A stretch of 64,000 nucleotides of DNA from Puniceicoccaceae bacterium (GTDB lineage: Bacteria; Verrucomicrobiota; Verrucomicrobiia; Opitutales; Coraliomargaritaceae): positions 218,786-282,785 of the forward strand of contig JAGYJE010000002.1 of the NCBI GenBank assembly GCA_018402305.1. The letters are read 5' to 3'. The translations under genes and the position numbers were made by a program. Positions within the stretch are counted from its first letter, which is position 1. Each line of letters starts with the position of its first letter. Positions 1-9,695 of the stretch are shown in pieces. Below the pieces are notes generated by a model, which worked only from the letters and a program-made list of their open reading frames with translations, did no database searches and was not told the DNA's origin.

Positions 1-1059
1 GAGCCCTTTCACTTTGTTTCCGGGGGGAGCGTCCCGGAGCTGACTTTACGCTTCGAAACCTACGGGCACCTCAATGCTGCGAAGGATAATGGCATTCTCA
101 TTTGCCATGCCCTGAGTGGCGACCACCACTGTGCGGGTGTTCATGATATTGATGAGCGAAAGCTCGGGTGGTGGAACTTTATGGTGGGGCCGGGTAAGCC
201 CATTGATACGACCCGTTATTTCGTGATCTGCTCAAATGTGCTGGGGGGCTGCCAAGGCTCTACCGGCCCGGGTTCCATCAATCCTGCAACGGGTAAAGCC
301 TATCAGCTCGATTTTCCCAAATTAACCGTGCAGGACATGGTGAAGGCACAGACTTTACTGATTGATTCATTTGGGATTGACCGATTGCACGCAGTGATTG
401 GCGGTAGCATGGGCGGGATGCAGGCCCTGCAATGGGTGATTGATTTTCCGGATCGAGTTGGGCGCTACATCGCTCTGGCCTGTGGAGCCCGGCACACGGC
501 CCAGGCGATCGCCTTCAATGATACGGGGCGACAGGCGATTATTTCGGATCCAGCTTGGCAAAAAGGGAGCTACGACCCCGATAACGGGCCGAACCTTGGG
601 TTGGCTGTGGCTCGCATGATGGCACATATTACCTACCTTTCGGATGTAGGGATGGAGACCAAATTTGGCCGAAAGCGTCGCCATGTGGACCAATCAAAAG
701 AGTACTTTGATGTCGAGTTTGAGGTGGAAAGCTATTTGCGCTATCAGGGGCAGAGTTTTGTATCTCGTTTCGATGCAAATACCTACCTCTATCTCACGAA
801 GGCACTCGATCGGTTTGACCTGCATAGCCCGGATTCGCTCGACACAACGCTTAGTCCGGTGGCGGCACAGGGATTGGTCGTTGGTTTTACCTCCGACTGG
901 CTCTATCCGCCCCAGGGAAACAGGGAAATCGTTGAGGCCTTGCTGCGTATTGGTAAGGACGCCACCTACGCCGAACTGGCCATGGATTTTGGGCATGATT
1001 CCTTTCTCGTGCGGGCACCAAAACTGTATGAACTAATTGATCAATTTCTCAAACGCTGA
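1..1059 (+). CDS. metX: Homoserine O-acetyltransferase (5' end outside window)
   Basis: Activates homoserine with an acyl group, the first committed step of methionine synthesis. The frame is open from base 1, so the start codon lies upstream; about 352 residues are visible. It has the alpha/beta-hydrolase fold: the nucleophile elbow GGSMGG places the catalytic Ser at 406-408, the early ALSGD motif precedes it, and GHDSFL near the end carries the catalytic His. metW follows 7 bases after the stop, the usual metX-metW pair. Whether acetyl or succinyl is the donor cannot be read safely from this fragment; acetyl is the family default. Confidence 0.95.
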   Translation, partial: EPFHFVSGGSVPELTLRFETYGHLNAAKDNGILICHALSGDHHCAGVHDIDERKLGWWNFMVGPGKPIDTTRYFVICSNVLGGCQGSTGPGSINPATGKAYQLDFPKLTVQDMVKAQTLLIDSFGIDRLHAVIGGSMGGMQALQWVIDFPDRVGRYIALACGARHTAQAIAFNDTGRQAIISDPAWQKGSYDPDNGPNLGLAVARMMAHITYLSDVGMETKFGRKRRHVDQSKEYFDVEFEVESYLRYQGQSFVSRFDANTYLYLTKALDRFDLHSPDSLDTTLSPVAAQGLVVGFTSDWLYPPQGNREIVEALLRIGKDATYAELAMDFGHDSFLVRAPKLYELIDQFLKR

Positions 1060-1066
1060 TTTTTGA

Positions 1067-1678
1067 ATGAGTCCAAACGATAAAAAACGACAAGCTGATT
1101 TTCAGGTGATCGCCCGTTGGGTCCAGCCCGGAGAGCGGGTCCTGGACCTTGGCTGTGGTCGGGGTGTTCTGCTGGAGTATTTGAAGCAGAAAAAATCCAT
1201 CTACGGCGTCGGAGTGGACATTGATCTCGATAAGGTGATTTGTTGCGTCAAAAGAGGTGTGCCCATTTATCAGGGAGACATTGCGTCCACCCTCGCGACC
1301 TTCCCGGATAAAGCCTTTGATCGCGTCATCTTTAGCCGAACGGTCGAGCACTTGGAGGCCCCGGATCACGTCCTTGCTGAGGGTCTTCGGGTCGGCAAAC
1401 GAGTTACGGTGGGCTTTATCAATCGGAGTTTCTACGTGAACCGGTTGAACCTATTCTTCAAAGGTCGACAGACAATCAATGAGGTGTATCGAAATCCATG
1501 GTACGAATCGGCCCCGAGTAATCCATTCTCAGTCGCTGAGTTTGAGGACTTTTGCCACGCCCGGAAAATCGTCATCGAGGATCGGGTTTGCTTGTCGGGG
1601 AATTGGCGGAGTGAGTGTGCTTATTTACCAAATCTGCTTGCAGGCTACGCGATCTACGATCTCTCATCTATTGACTGA
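1067..1678 (+). CDS. metW: MetW-type SAM-dependent methyltransferase
   Basis: A class I methyltransferase of 203 residues. The SAM-binding motif I VLDLGCGRGVLLEYL lies near residues 25-39, followed by an acidic loop (GVGVDIDLDK) and a motif (FDRVIFSRTVEHL) typical of MetW. It starts 7 bases after metX and is probably cotranscribed and translationally coupled. MetW proteins accompany MetX and in some bacteria are needed for its activity; the exact methylation substrate, if any, is not established. The length is normal for the family. Confidence 0.93.
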   Translation: MSPNDKKRQADFQVIARWVQPGERVLDLGCGRGVLLEYLKQKKSIYGVGVDIDLDKVICCVKRGVPIYQGDIASTLATFPDKAFDRVIFSRTVEHLEAPDHVLAEGLRVGKRVTVGFINRSFYVNRLNLFFKGRQTINEVYRNPWYESAPSNPFSVAEFEDFCHARKIVIEDRVCLSGNWRSECAYLPNLLAGYAIYDLSSID

Positions 1679-1778
1679 TCAGTCATTCTGATAAGACAGC
1701 GAAATTAGAGCGTGAGACAGAGCGCTACCAGCAACCTTTGCCCATAAGGTGCCTAGCAAAGAGCTTTGCGAAGCGAGC

Positions 1779-3608
1779 TCAGGTTCTTTTTTTCTCTTTG
1801 TCCCGAACAGGATCCACGTAGATAGAGACGTTGGCTTCCGAATCCCCCAGGTGCTCTTTAGCCCGCTTCAATGCCTGCGCTGTCGAGAGAGTTGGATTCG
1901 ATGGCTCATCTGTGAAAATATTGCGCGCTTCGATTTTTTCGACCAAGCCTGACTTCTTCAAAACCCGAAGCATGTCGGCTTTTACTTCGCTCAAAATAAG
2001 GTAACGGCCCTTCTCGTTGATGTAAGACAGCAACTCATCCAAAGCCATGACGCCCGTGGCATCCATGTGGTGGGCATTGCGCATTTTCAAGACGACGATA
2101 CGGAGGTTGGGTTCTTCACAAATACGCCGCATCTGGTCGCGAAAGAGATCGGCGGCTCCGAAAAAAAGTTCTCCCTCGACGTGAACAATCGAGACCTCGG
2201 GGATCGAGCGCCGTTCGGACGTCCCCATCTGGGCCAATTGTCCATCGTCTCGAAACGTGTATTCCACCATCTCAGGCTGGGCGACTTTTTTCAGGAAAAG
2301 TATAATGGATGCACCGACTCCGATATAGATTGCGGCGTCAAGAGGCATGATGAGCCCAGTGGCAAGGGTTAGACTGAATACAATTGCGTCGGATTTAGTC
2401 GTCGCCGTAATCACCCGGATGGCGTGCTTGTTAATTAGCGAGAGGCCAATGGCCACAACCAATACAGCCAGGGTGGACTGGGGAATGTAGGCGGTGAGCG
2501 GTCCCAGGGCGAAAGCGCCGATAAAGACAATGACCCCGCTTATGAAGCTGGCCAGCACCGTGCGGCCACCGCTGTTGGCGCTCAGCGAAGAGCGCGTCAG
2601 TGATCCGGACGCAGGCATGCCGGAAAAGAAAGCGCAGCCGAGGTTAGCCATACCAATCGAGAACATGGCCTGGTTTGCATCGAGACGGGCCCCTGTGCGC
2701 GCGGCAAGTGACTTGCCAATCGAGATACCCTCCAGGAGGCAGAGCAGTGCAATGGCGAGTGCCGGGCTGGCTAGGGTTTGAATACTGCTGAGAGAGAAAT
2801 CAGGCGATTGAAAGGACCAGTCGGCTGCATTGATGCCAGAAAGAAAGAGGAGCTGTGCCTCTTGGCCGGAGATGGCGATGTAGGCCGGCTGCACAAGCCA
2901 CTCTGTGAGCATGGATATACCAACAAGGCTAATAGCCACATTGGGCAGGGTCTTGTAGTGCCGATTCAGAACAAAGAATAGAGCGCCCGTCAGGAGACTG
3001 ACAATGACCGTCGACCATTCCACCGTCCCTATGAATCGGGATGTTAAAAGGATGGATTCGTAAAAGGTCGCCCCTTTTCCCTCAAGCTCCAGTCCGAGGG
3101 CCTTGGGAATTTGGTTGCTGATTATAAGCAATGCGGCGGCCGTAATGTAGCCGGTAATAACCGAGCGCGAAATATACTGCACCAGATTGGCAACTTTAAA
3201 GTAGGCCCCCAGCAGGATGAAAAAGCCGACGAGAAAAATGAGCAGTGGGACCATGCCTAGCATCTCGGCACCGACGATTCCAAGGCTGGCAAACGCGCTC
3301 AACATCATAACCGATGTGGCGTTTGTTGGGCCAAGAGTGATGAGCGGACTTTTTGCAAATAGAGGCGCCACCATGGCGGCAACCGCCGAACCGTAGACGC
3401 CATACTCGATGGGTAAGCCTGCAATCAAAGCATAGGCCATGCCTTGGGGAAAAGCCAGCAAGGCCACATTGAGCCCAGCCCTTAGGTCGCCACTGAAGTT
3501 GTCTCTCCGGTAGCTCTCAAGGGAGTTACGGACCGGAAAAAAATCGAGCGTATTATACTCACGGGCGGCACGAAGCCCCGTTCCAATTCTCTCGAGTAGT
3601 GTGGCCAT
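1779..3608 (-). CDS. SulP-family anion transporter with STAS domain
   Basis: A 609-residue inner-membrane permease. After a short cytoplasmic start comes the SulP signature (GDLRAGLNVALLAFPQGMAY) and then about ten to twelve hydrophobic segments to residue ~430. A C-terminal STAS domain follows (HVEGELFFGAADLF, then HHMDATGVMALDELL). SulP proteins move sulfate, bicarbonate or other anions, often with Na+ or H+; the substrate cannot be assigned from sequence. It converges on metW. Its start is 9 bases from the stop of the upstream phosphatase gene on the same strand, so the two are likely one transcript. Confidence 0.93.
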   Translation of the reverse strand: MATLLERIGTGLRAAREYNTLDFFPVRNSLESYRRDNFSGDLRAGLNVALLAFPQGMAYALIAGLPIEYGVYGSAVAAMVAPLFAKSPLITLGPTNATSVMMLSAFASLGIVGAEMLGMVPLLIFLVGFFILLGAYFKVANLVQYISRSVITGYITAAALLIISNQIPKALGLELEGKGATFYESILLTSRFIGTVEWSTVIVSLLTGALFFVLNRHYKTLPNVAISLVGISMLTEWLVQPAYIAISGQEAQLLFLSGINAADWSFQSPDFSLSSIQTLASPALAIALLCLLEGISIGKSLAARTGARLDANQAMFSIGMANLGCAFFSGMPASGSLTRSSLSANSGGRTVLASFISGVIVFIGAFALGPLTAYIPQSTLAVLVVAIGLSLINKHAIRVITATTKSDAIVFSLTLATGLIMPLDAAIYIGVGASIILFLKKVAQPEMVEYTFRDDGQLAQMGTSERRSIPEVSIVHVEGELFFGAADLFRDQMRRICEEPNLRIVVLKMRNAHHMDATGVMALDELLSYINEKGRYLILSEVKADMLRVLKKSGLVEKIEARNIFTDEPSNPTLSTAQALKRAKEHLGDSEANVSIYVDPVRDKEKKRT

Positions 3609-3617
3609 TGGAAGGGT

Positions 3618-4406
3618 TTAATTTTCCTGTGGATAAAGAACCTGCATGACTTCTTCGTGGAGCGGTGGCTTGGCTGCTATAATACAGCGCTCTTCGAAAG
3701 CATCGCCGCCTTTCCAGCCAGTTACCTTAAAGCCCGCGCCTTCGAGACAAGGCAGAATGGCGGCGCAATCCCATATTTCCATCATGGGATCACACATAAT
3801 ATCGATGAAGCCGGAGCAGAGTAAAATGTAGCCGCCCGCATCCCCCCATGAACGGTAGAGTGCCGTCTTTGGAGGTAGGGCGGACCAGTCCGCGCCATTC
3901 TGCCAAAGCGTCTTGCGTATCGGATCAGTTGTACACAGCGTGGCCTTTTCCAGCGGGCAAGCAGCGCGGCCGCCTACGACCTTGCCATTCAATTGAGTCG
4001 TCTCGCAGTCACCGATCACCATTTGCTTCAAAACGGGCTGATTGATGGCTCCAATAACCGGACGGCCGTTGTGGAGCAGAGCAATCAATGTGGCGAAAAG
4101 CGGTACGCCCGAGATGAAAGACTTCGTTCCATCCACCGGATCGAGCACCCAGACAAATTCGGCATCAGCCCGTTCGCTTCCGTATTCCTCGCCAATAATA
4201 CCGTGCTCGGGGTAGCGTTCGGACAGAATTTGGCGGATCCGTTTTTCGGCGTTCTGGTCGGCCAGCGTGACAGGGGTGGCATCCGACTTCCGCTCAATTT
4301 CCACATCCGGGCCGTAGTGAGGCAGGATCTCCTTGGCCGCCTCGTCACATAGGTAGGCGATGAAATCGATGAATTCGTCTTTTTGGGCTCGGGTGAGTTC
4401 GGGCAT
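3618..4406 (-). CDS. Inositol monophosphatase-family phosphatase (HisN-like)
   Basis: A 262-residue Mg2+-dependent phosphatase. The metal-binding motifs are all visible: GEEYGSE near residue 73, WVLDPVDGTKSFISG around 88-102 and WDCAAILP near 213. The DPVDGTKSF form and the length resemble histidinol-phosphatases of the HisN type more than true inositol monophosphatases, so a role in histidine synthesis is possible, but the family also contains CysQ and IMPase. It lies directly upstream of the SulP gene on the same strand; a sulfur-related CysQ role is therefore worth considering though not proven. Confidence 0.85.
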   Translation of the reverse strand: MPELTRAQKDEFIDFIAYLCDEAAKEILPHYGPDVEIERKSDATPVTLADQNAEKRIRQILSERYPEHGIIGEEYGSERADAEFVWVLDPVDGTKSFISGVPLFATLIALLHNGRPVIGAINQPVLKQMVIGDCETTQLNGKVVGGRAACPLEKATLCTTDPIRKTLWQNGADWSALPPKTALYRSWGDAGGYILLCSGFIDIMCDPMMEIWDCAAILPCLEGAGFKVTGWKGGDAFEERCIIAAKPPLHEEVMQVLYPQEN

Positions 4407-4566
4407 TTTGTTTGTGTGTTCGTTGGTGCTGAAAGCTCGAGAATTGAGGATTTTTTAGCGGAGAGGCAACAGCAGAGTCTTGCAATGTTCTTATTATGAC
4501 GGAACGGATCCGGGTACACGCGGGGGAGTTCTTGTCTTTTCCAGAAAGCTCGGCTTAGCTACCAAA

Positions 4567-4959
4567 ATGGAAAAAAGACGTTTAGGCCGTAGTGGTATGG
4601 TTGTTTCTGAGATTTGCCTGGGCACGATGACCTTTGGCTCAACTCTGGATGAAAAAGCATCGTTCGCGGTGATGGATCATGCACTCGATAACGGCATCGA
4701 TTTTTTTGATACCGCCGAAGTGTATCCGGTGCCGCCCTTGGAGAAATACGTTCATCGAACCGAAGAGATCGTCGGCAATTGGCTGCGAGATAAAGACCGG
4801 GATGCCATAATCCTGGCGACTAAGGTGGCCGGTCCGGCCCATGGTTGGTTTTCTCCGCCGGTTCGCGGGGGGAAGTCGGCGCTCGATCGGCATCACATTC
4901 GCAAAGCGCTGGAAGGCATCGACGCGATCACCCGGCGGTTTCCGTATCCAATGGGTTGA
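4567..4959 (+). pseudogene. Aldo-keto reductase remnant with internal deletion
   Basis: This 130-codon frame starts like a Tas/YakC-type aldo-keto reductase ([57 protein letters not shown]), which normally has about 340-350 residues. After HHIRKALEG it jumps straight to [13 protein letters not shown] and stops. That tail looks like the very C-terminus of the same family (IDAxxRRxPxP). The centre of the barrel, including the catalytic Lys/His region, is missing while the frame is kept. I infer a single in-frame deletion of roughly 200 codons, perhaps between short LEG-coding repeats. The upstream ATG at 4480 only adds an unrelated leader. Confidence 0.8.
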
Positions 4960-4968
4960 TGCTTCGCT

Positions 4969-5799
4969 ATGGATACGACACCAAAATTTATGACCGCTCG
5001 TCGTTCGCTTCCGCTTGGAAGCCGGACCTATCTTCTGGGTATTCTTAATCTGACTCCGGATTCGTTTTCTGATGGAGGGGAGTTCGTTAACTTTGACGCG
5101 GCGACACGGCACTTTCACGCCATGGTCGATGCGGGTGCCGAGATTATTGACGTGGGTGGGGAATCCACGCGGCCGGGCCACATCCCGGTCTCGGCGGCAG
5201 AGGAGATTGCCCGGGTTGTTCCCTTTATTGAAAAAATTCGGGCCCATACGAGCGCGCTCATCTCGATCGACACCTCCAAGGCGGCCGTGGCGCGAGCTGC
5301 GATCGAGGTTGGTGCCGACATTGTGAACGATATCTGGGGTGCCCAGCGTGATCGGGAGATGGCGGATGTTATCGGGGCATCCGGCACCGCTTGTATCCTC
5401 ATGCACAACCGCTCCGCCGAAGAAGCGGGTGTCGGCGACGTGGTCGAGGCGATTTTGAGTTATCTGCAACGATCCGTTGATTTAGTCCTTTCAGCAGGTG
5501 TGCGAGAAGCGTCCATCATTTTGGACCCCGGACTCGGTTTTGGTAAAACCTACGAAGAAAATTGGGAGATCATGCGCCGGTTGTTGGAAATAAAGCAGCT
5601 GGGTTACCCCGTTTTACTCGGGGCCTCCCGTAAGTCTATGATTGCTAAATTACTGGAATTGAAGGACCCCAAGGCCAGACTCAGCGGTACGCTGGCAACG
5701 ACGGCTCTCGGGATCCAAGCAGGCGTCGACTTCATCCGGGTGCACGACGTGCGTGAAAATCGAGAGTGCGCTGATGTTATGGACTACTGCTTGCGCTGA
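4969..5799 (+). CDS. folP: Dihydropteroate synthase
   Basis: Condenses 6-hydroxymethyl-dihydropterin pyrophosphate with p-aminobenzoate in folate synthesis; it is the sulfonamide target. The 276-residue protein shows both DHPS signatures: GILNLTPDSFSDGG at residues ~24-37 and IIDVGGESTRPG at ~60-71. It also shows SIDTSKAAVARAA, DPGLGFGKT and the C-terminal GASRKSMIAKLLE and IRVHDV elements. The length is normal. It lies just after the broken reductase on the same strand. folC is elsewhere in the window (33.2-34.4 kb). Confidence 0.97.
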   Translation: MDTTPKFMTARRSLPLGSRTYLLGILNLTPDSFSDGGEFVNFDAATRHFHAMVDAGAEIIDVGGESTRPGHIPVSAAEEIARVVPFIEKIRAHTSALISIDTSKAAVARAAIEVGADIVNDIWGAQRDREMADVIGASGTACILMHNRSAEEAGVGDVVEAILSYLQRSVDLVLSAGVREASIILDPGLGFGKTYEENWEIMRRLLEIKQLGYPVLLGASRKSMIAKLLELKDPKARLSGTLATTALGIQAGVDFIRVHDVRENRECADVMDYCLR

Positions 5800-5850
5800 C
5801 AAGCCCGACCCCTTGGTGTGACCAGGGACTCCTCTGCCTAAGCCCTGCCT

Positions 5851-5876
5851 AAGCCCTGCCCAAGGAATGGGCTTTA
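5851..5876. terminator. Possible bidirectional terminator between folP and rnr
   Basis: A short hairpin, AAGCCC pairing with GGGCTT across a 12-base loop, is followed by a T-rich end. It lies in the 83-base gap between the convergent folP and rnr genes. An extra copy of the left arm occurs just upstream as part of an 11-base direct repeat. The stem is only 6 bp, so the call is tentative. Confidence 0.35.
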
Positions 5877-5882
5877 TTGGCT

Positions 5883-8342
5883 CTATTCAGACGGTTTGCC
5901 TTTGCGCTGGTTGCGCCGATTCTTCTTTGGACGGGTCGTCAGTACTTTGACGGCTTTCTCAGATACTGCCCCTGTTCGGGTAGCCGGTTTTTGGGGGTGG
6001 CTTTTCTGATTCGATTGGTTTCCTGGTTTCGAGCGTCGCCCCTTGAAGGACTTTGCGTTTTTTTTGGCAGACCCGCGATCAGTCGATGGGACGACTCGAA
6101 AGTCGATTTGCCGTTTGAATCGGTCCACCCGCTCGACCTGCACCATGATGTGCTGGGCGAGTGCGTAAGTTCGTTTTTTACGACGTCCTATCAGCGCGGT
6201 GCCTTCACTGTTCGGGTGGTAAAAATCGTCATCCAGTGTGGAAATATGTACCATGCCGAAGGCGAGGGTGTCGGTCAGTTCGACGAAAAGACCGTGGTTT
6301 TTCACATCGGTGATAATCGCCTTAAAATGCTGCTTCACCTCTTTTTGAAGCTCTCGGTCGTAGAATTCGAGAAGTTTGGTTTTTACGGACTCGCGTTCGG
6401 CTTCGACAGAGTTGCGCTCGGTCACGCTGATGTGATCCCCGAGACTTTCCAGCGTCCCCTGCCTGTAACGAATTTCCGGATTCTCCAGCGCCGAGTCCGC
6501 TCCAATTTTGCACAGGTAGCCGTCGAGAACCCGGTGAACGATGAGGTCCGCATATCGGCGGATGGGGGATGTGAAGTGAGTGTAATCGGGTTTTCCCAGT
6601 CCATAGTGCCCATCCGCGCTGGCACGGTATTGCGCTTGTTTGAGGCTTCGTAAAACATGCACTTTCAAAGTGTAGCCCTGGGGGTGGTCTTTGAGCTTTT
6701 TCAATAATGAGGTCATCTCCCTCGGCTTTGAAAGGTTCCCGCATGGCACGCCAAAGGTAAGCATCGTCTCTCGGAGTTCATCCAGTTTTTGATCTTCGGG
6801 TTCGTCATGCACCCGGTAAATGCACGGGAAGTTTTCACGCTTCATCGTGCGGGCTACTTGCTCGTTGGCCGAGAGCATAAACTCCTCAATCAACTGGTGG
6901 CTTTCGTCATTAAACTGTTTTTCGATGCGATCCGCAAAGCCATCTTCGTCTACGTAGATTTTTACGTCCGTCATATCGAGATCCAGCGAGCCCTTACGGA
7001 AGCGCCGTTGTCTCAGTTGCGTGGCGATTTCCCAAAGGCCCTGGATGTGCGTCTTCAGGGTTCGCATCTCTGCATCGCTCACCTCGTCGAGGGATCGACC
7101 GGTGGAGCCAGTCTGGTGCTTTGGTGGCAGCGGCGTCTTACGGATCGTGGCTAATTCGTCTTCAGTCATGAAAGCGAACGCCTGCTTGTACGTTAAGCGT
7201 TTGTTGCTGCAAATAACCGTGTTGGCAAACTCGGTGGATAGGATCTCCGCTTTTTTGTTGAAAGTGATGAAGCAGCTTTTGGTCAAGCGGTCCTCCGCCT
7301 CGACTAAAGAGCAAAGCCCATTGGAAAGCGCGTGGGGCAACATGGGGATAACAGTGCCCACCAGGTAGGTACTGTTGCCACGTTCCTGGGCCTCGCGGTC
7401 GAGGGGGCTTCCCGGTTTCACGTAGGCGCTTACGTCCGCGATATGCACGCCGACGCGGAGTTTGCCCTCGCCCAAGTCCTCAAAAGAGAGGGCGTCGTCA
7501 AAGTCTTTCGCGTCGTCGGGATCGATCGTGAAGGTGAAGATGTCGCGACAGTCTTGCCGGTTTCCGATGGCTTCCGGGTGTACGGTGTCGGGGATGTTTT
7601 CAGTTTGTTTTTCAACTTCAGCTGGAAACTTTGGGTTCAGATCGTATTTGTGCAGAATTGCCTTGAACTCGGCATCTGGTTCATGGGTGCGGCCCAGCAC
7701 CTCGATGATCTCTCCCTCGGGATTGAGGTGGCGCTGCTTCCATTCGAGGAGTTGAACGACAACCTTATCTCCCTTTTTCGGTATCGGGCGCAGTCCCGAA
7801 TTGTTCGGGTCCGGAACGAGGATGTCCTGCACAATGCGCGGATCATCCGGTATGACAAAGGTGGCATGGCGCCCCTGCTCCAAAGTGCCGGGAATCGTGG
7901 TGCGGGCGCGCTTCAGAATGCGGATGACGCGCACATTTGGTGGCTCGTTTGTATCAGGAGCCGGGCGTCCCTTTCCGCGAAACGGCTTTCGCGGGCGCTC
8001 GATCTTACGTGCCAGGACGGTGTCGCCGTGGAGTGCCACGGCTGTGTCCTCCGCTTTGATCGGGTAGCCCGTTGCCGCCGGATTGGCATCGGGGATAAGA
8101 ATCGCGGCGCCGCTTTGTCTAAAAATCATACGCCCGCTTACGAGGTCCGCGTCTTCCGGGATGCAGAGCCGGTCTTTTTTCAAGCGGGCAATCTCTCCTT
8201 CTTCGAGCATCTTATCAAGGAGACCATGGGTTTCCTTGGTTTGCTCCGGGTCGAGGTTTAGGGTGGAAATGATTTCCATTCGGCGCATCGGGATGTAATC
8301 CTTTGCGCCCATTAGTTTGAGTAATTGTTGGCGTAATTCCAT
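5883..8342 (-). CDS. rnr: Ribonuclease R (RNB/S1 exoribonuclease)
   Basis: A processive 3'-5' exoribonuclease of 819 residues that degrades structured RNA. Order of parts: N-terminal winged-helix region, cold-shock/OB domains, then the RNB catalytic domain with the metal site [15 protein letters not shown] near residue 273. An S1 domain near 645-730 follows ([20 protein letters not shown]), then a Lys/Arg-rich tail, as in RNase R rather than RNase II. It is only 9 bases downstream of the unknown gene 8352-9410 on the same strand and is probably cotranscribed with it. Confidence 0.96.
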   Translation of the reverse strand: MELRQQLLKLMGAKDYIPMRRMEIISTLNLDPEQTKETHGLLDKMLEEGEIARLKKDRLCIPEDADLVSGRMIFRQSGAAILIPDANPAATGYPIKAEDTAVALHGDTVLARKIERPRKPFRGKGRPAPDTNEPPNVRVIRILKRARTTIPGTLEQGRHATFVIPDDPRIVQDILVPDPNNSGLRPIPKKGDKVVVQLLEWKQRHLNPEGEIIEVLGRTHEPDAEFKAILHKYDLNPKFPAEVEKQTENIPDTVHPEAIGNRQDCRDIFTFTIDPDDAKDFDDALSFEDLGEGKLRVGVHIADVSAYVKPGSPLDREAQERGNSTYLVGTVIPMLPHALSNGLCSLVEAEDRLTKSCFITFNKKAEILSTEFANTVICSNKRLTYKQAFAFMTEDELATIRKTPLPPKHQTGSTGRSLDEVSDAEMRTLKTHIQGLWEIATQLRQRRFRKGSLDLDMTDVKIYVDEDGFADRIEKQFNDESHQLIEEFMLSANEQVARTMKRENFPCIYRVHDEPEDQKLDELRETMLTFGVPCGNLSKPREMTSLLKKLKDHPQGYTLKVHVLRSLKQAQYRASADGHYGLGKPDYTHFTSPIRRYADLIVHRVLDGYLCKIGADSALENPEIRYRQGTLESLGDHISVTERNSVEAERESVKTKLLEFYDRELQKEVKQHFKAIITDVKNHGLFVELTDTLAFGMVHISTLDDDFYHPNSEGTALIGRRKKRTYALAQHIMVQVERVDRFKRQIDFRVVPSTDRGSAKKNAKSFKGRRSKPGNQSNQKSHPQKPATRTGAVSEKAVKVLTTRPKKNRRNQRKGKPSE

Positions 8343-8351
8343 GTTTGTTTG

Positions 8352-9410
8352 TTATCCTTCCGGGAAGTAGGCCGCTTCGCCCCTGAGTCCCAGAGTAATG
8401 GTAATGTTTAAAAAAGTGATCTCACCCATTGAGCGGCAGAGCAGAAAACGATAATCGCCGTGCATTTCAGCGAGCTCTTTGCGGAGTTGCTGCATTTTCA
8501 CGGTGCTGGAGATTTGGTCGGCACACATGCAATCGCGCAAAAGCTGGACCCGGGGTAGAGCGAAGTTGAGGCGGCGTTTTATAAGAGTGCGTTCTTCACG
8601 CTGATACTGGCGGCTGGTCTCCACGTTGATCAGCTCAGTGCAAAGTTTGACTACCGGCAGGTTGTTTTTGAAAAATTGCGGGAGGTAGAGCGAACGCCGA
8701 CCTTCGTAGGTCTGTTGGTCGAAGTCAATCGCACGGACACGGTATTGGCTTTCTTCAAAGTCGGGCGTCACTTCGACGACGTAGTTATAGGCGCGCATGT
8801 CACCAAGCAAACGAACAAAGCAGCGCTCATTGAATTTGATGAATTCCTTGGCGAGCCGGACAGAATGAAGATCCGGGCGTGGCAGATAGTTACGAATGAA
8901 GTCATCTCCCGGCACACCAATAATGTGTTCCTCGATCAAAGTATCGCCGTGGACGAGAAAGTTAATATGATTGGGTGAGAGCAATTCCTCCAGTTCGAGA
9001 CCGTAAACACGGGAGGCATCGGCTTTTTTAACATAGAAATAGTCATGATTGTCGTTGTATTGGTTTACGACCCGCACGCGCATCGGCTTGGTGTTGCCGA
9101 AAGTGCAGAAGTCGACGCGGTCGACATAGAGATTTGGAAGGATGGATTCATCACCACCGGAGCGCAGAAGAACGTAGATGAGTTTTAGGCCATCGTAGAG
9201 CTCTCGTCCGAATTGTTGTTCGTAAATGAGGGTCTGCCAGAGCGTATCGTCACCATGCTTATTGATTAAGGGGAACGAATCTTCGTATTTCAGCATGTCC
9301 TCGTAGATGACGGGGAGTTCCAGCGCGCGGTGGAACCGGCTGAGGTAGTCGCGAAAGAGCTGATTGATCGGGAAGAACTGTTTCCGTTGTTGTGTGGCGG
9401 GTGCCGGCAT
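8352..9410 (-). CDS. Conserved-looking protein of unknown function upstream of rnr
   Basis: I do not recognise this 352-residue protein. It is soluble, with no signal peptide or membrane segment. I prefer the start at 9410 (MPAPATQQRKQFF) to the further ATG at 9476, because the longer leader is basic and low in complexity. A stretch LLGDMRAYNYVV followed by RVRAIDFDQQ is loosely like the Asp...Asn and DFD elements of kinase-like folds, with a Lys-bearing strand (YFYVKKADAS) upstream. That is a weak pattern match and not a functional claim. It probably forms an operon with rnr, 9 bases downstream. Confidence 0.75.
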   Translation of the reverse strand: MPAPATQQRKQFFPINQLFRDYLSRFHRALELPVIYEDMLKYEDSFPLINKHGDDTLWQTLIYEQQFGRELYDGLKLIYVLLRSGGDESILPNLYVDRVDFCTFGNTKPMRVRVVNQYNDNHDYFYVKKADASRVYGLELEELLSPNHINFLVHGDTLIEEHIIGVPGDDFIRNYLPRPDLHSVRLAKEFIKFNERCFVRLLGDMRAYNYVVEVTPDFEESQYRVRAIDFDQQTYEGRRSLYLPQFFKNNLPVVKLCTELINVETSRQYQREERTLIKRRLNFALPRVQLLRDCMCADQISSTVKMQQLRKELAEMHGDYRFLLCRSMGEITFLNITITLGLRGEAAYFPEG

Positions 9411-9531
9411 GTGGGTAGAGAAGCAGTGTCGCCGGTGATTGCGAATAAAATTTGGCTTGGGTCCTTTGGCGTACAAAGAATGCCTCTATTTTATGATTGC
9501 TGCGCGGGTGATTCGGGTGTTGTTTCATGGC

Positions 9532-9626
9532 GGCCGGGTCCTATGCAACGCTGGACCAGCAAACCCCGTCAGGCCCGGAAGGGAGCAGCGGTAGTTGGAT
9601 TCACGTGTGCCGTAGGGTGCCTGGCC
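9532..9626 (+). ncRNA. ffs: Small signal recognition particle RNA (4.5S type)
   Basis: The conserved SRP Alu-less core is present: the asymmetric loop and GGAA-type tetraloop region GTCAGGCCCGGAAGGGAGC around 9568-9586. The ends pair: GGCCGGGTCCTAT at the 5' end against GTAGGGTGCCTGGCC at the 3' end, giving a single hairpin of about 95 nt as in bacterial 4.5S RNA. It binds Ffh and FtsY for co-translational membrane targeting. The exact ends are set by the limits of pairing and could move by a few bases. Confidence 0.93.
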
Positions 9627-9695
9627 ACTATCCTCTTATAAAAAAGACAGGCATTTTTTATTGACTTGATAGGTCAGTTTTGGACTTTTTGTTTT

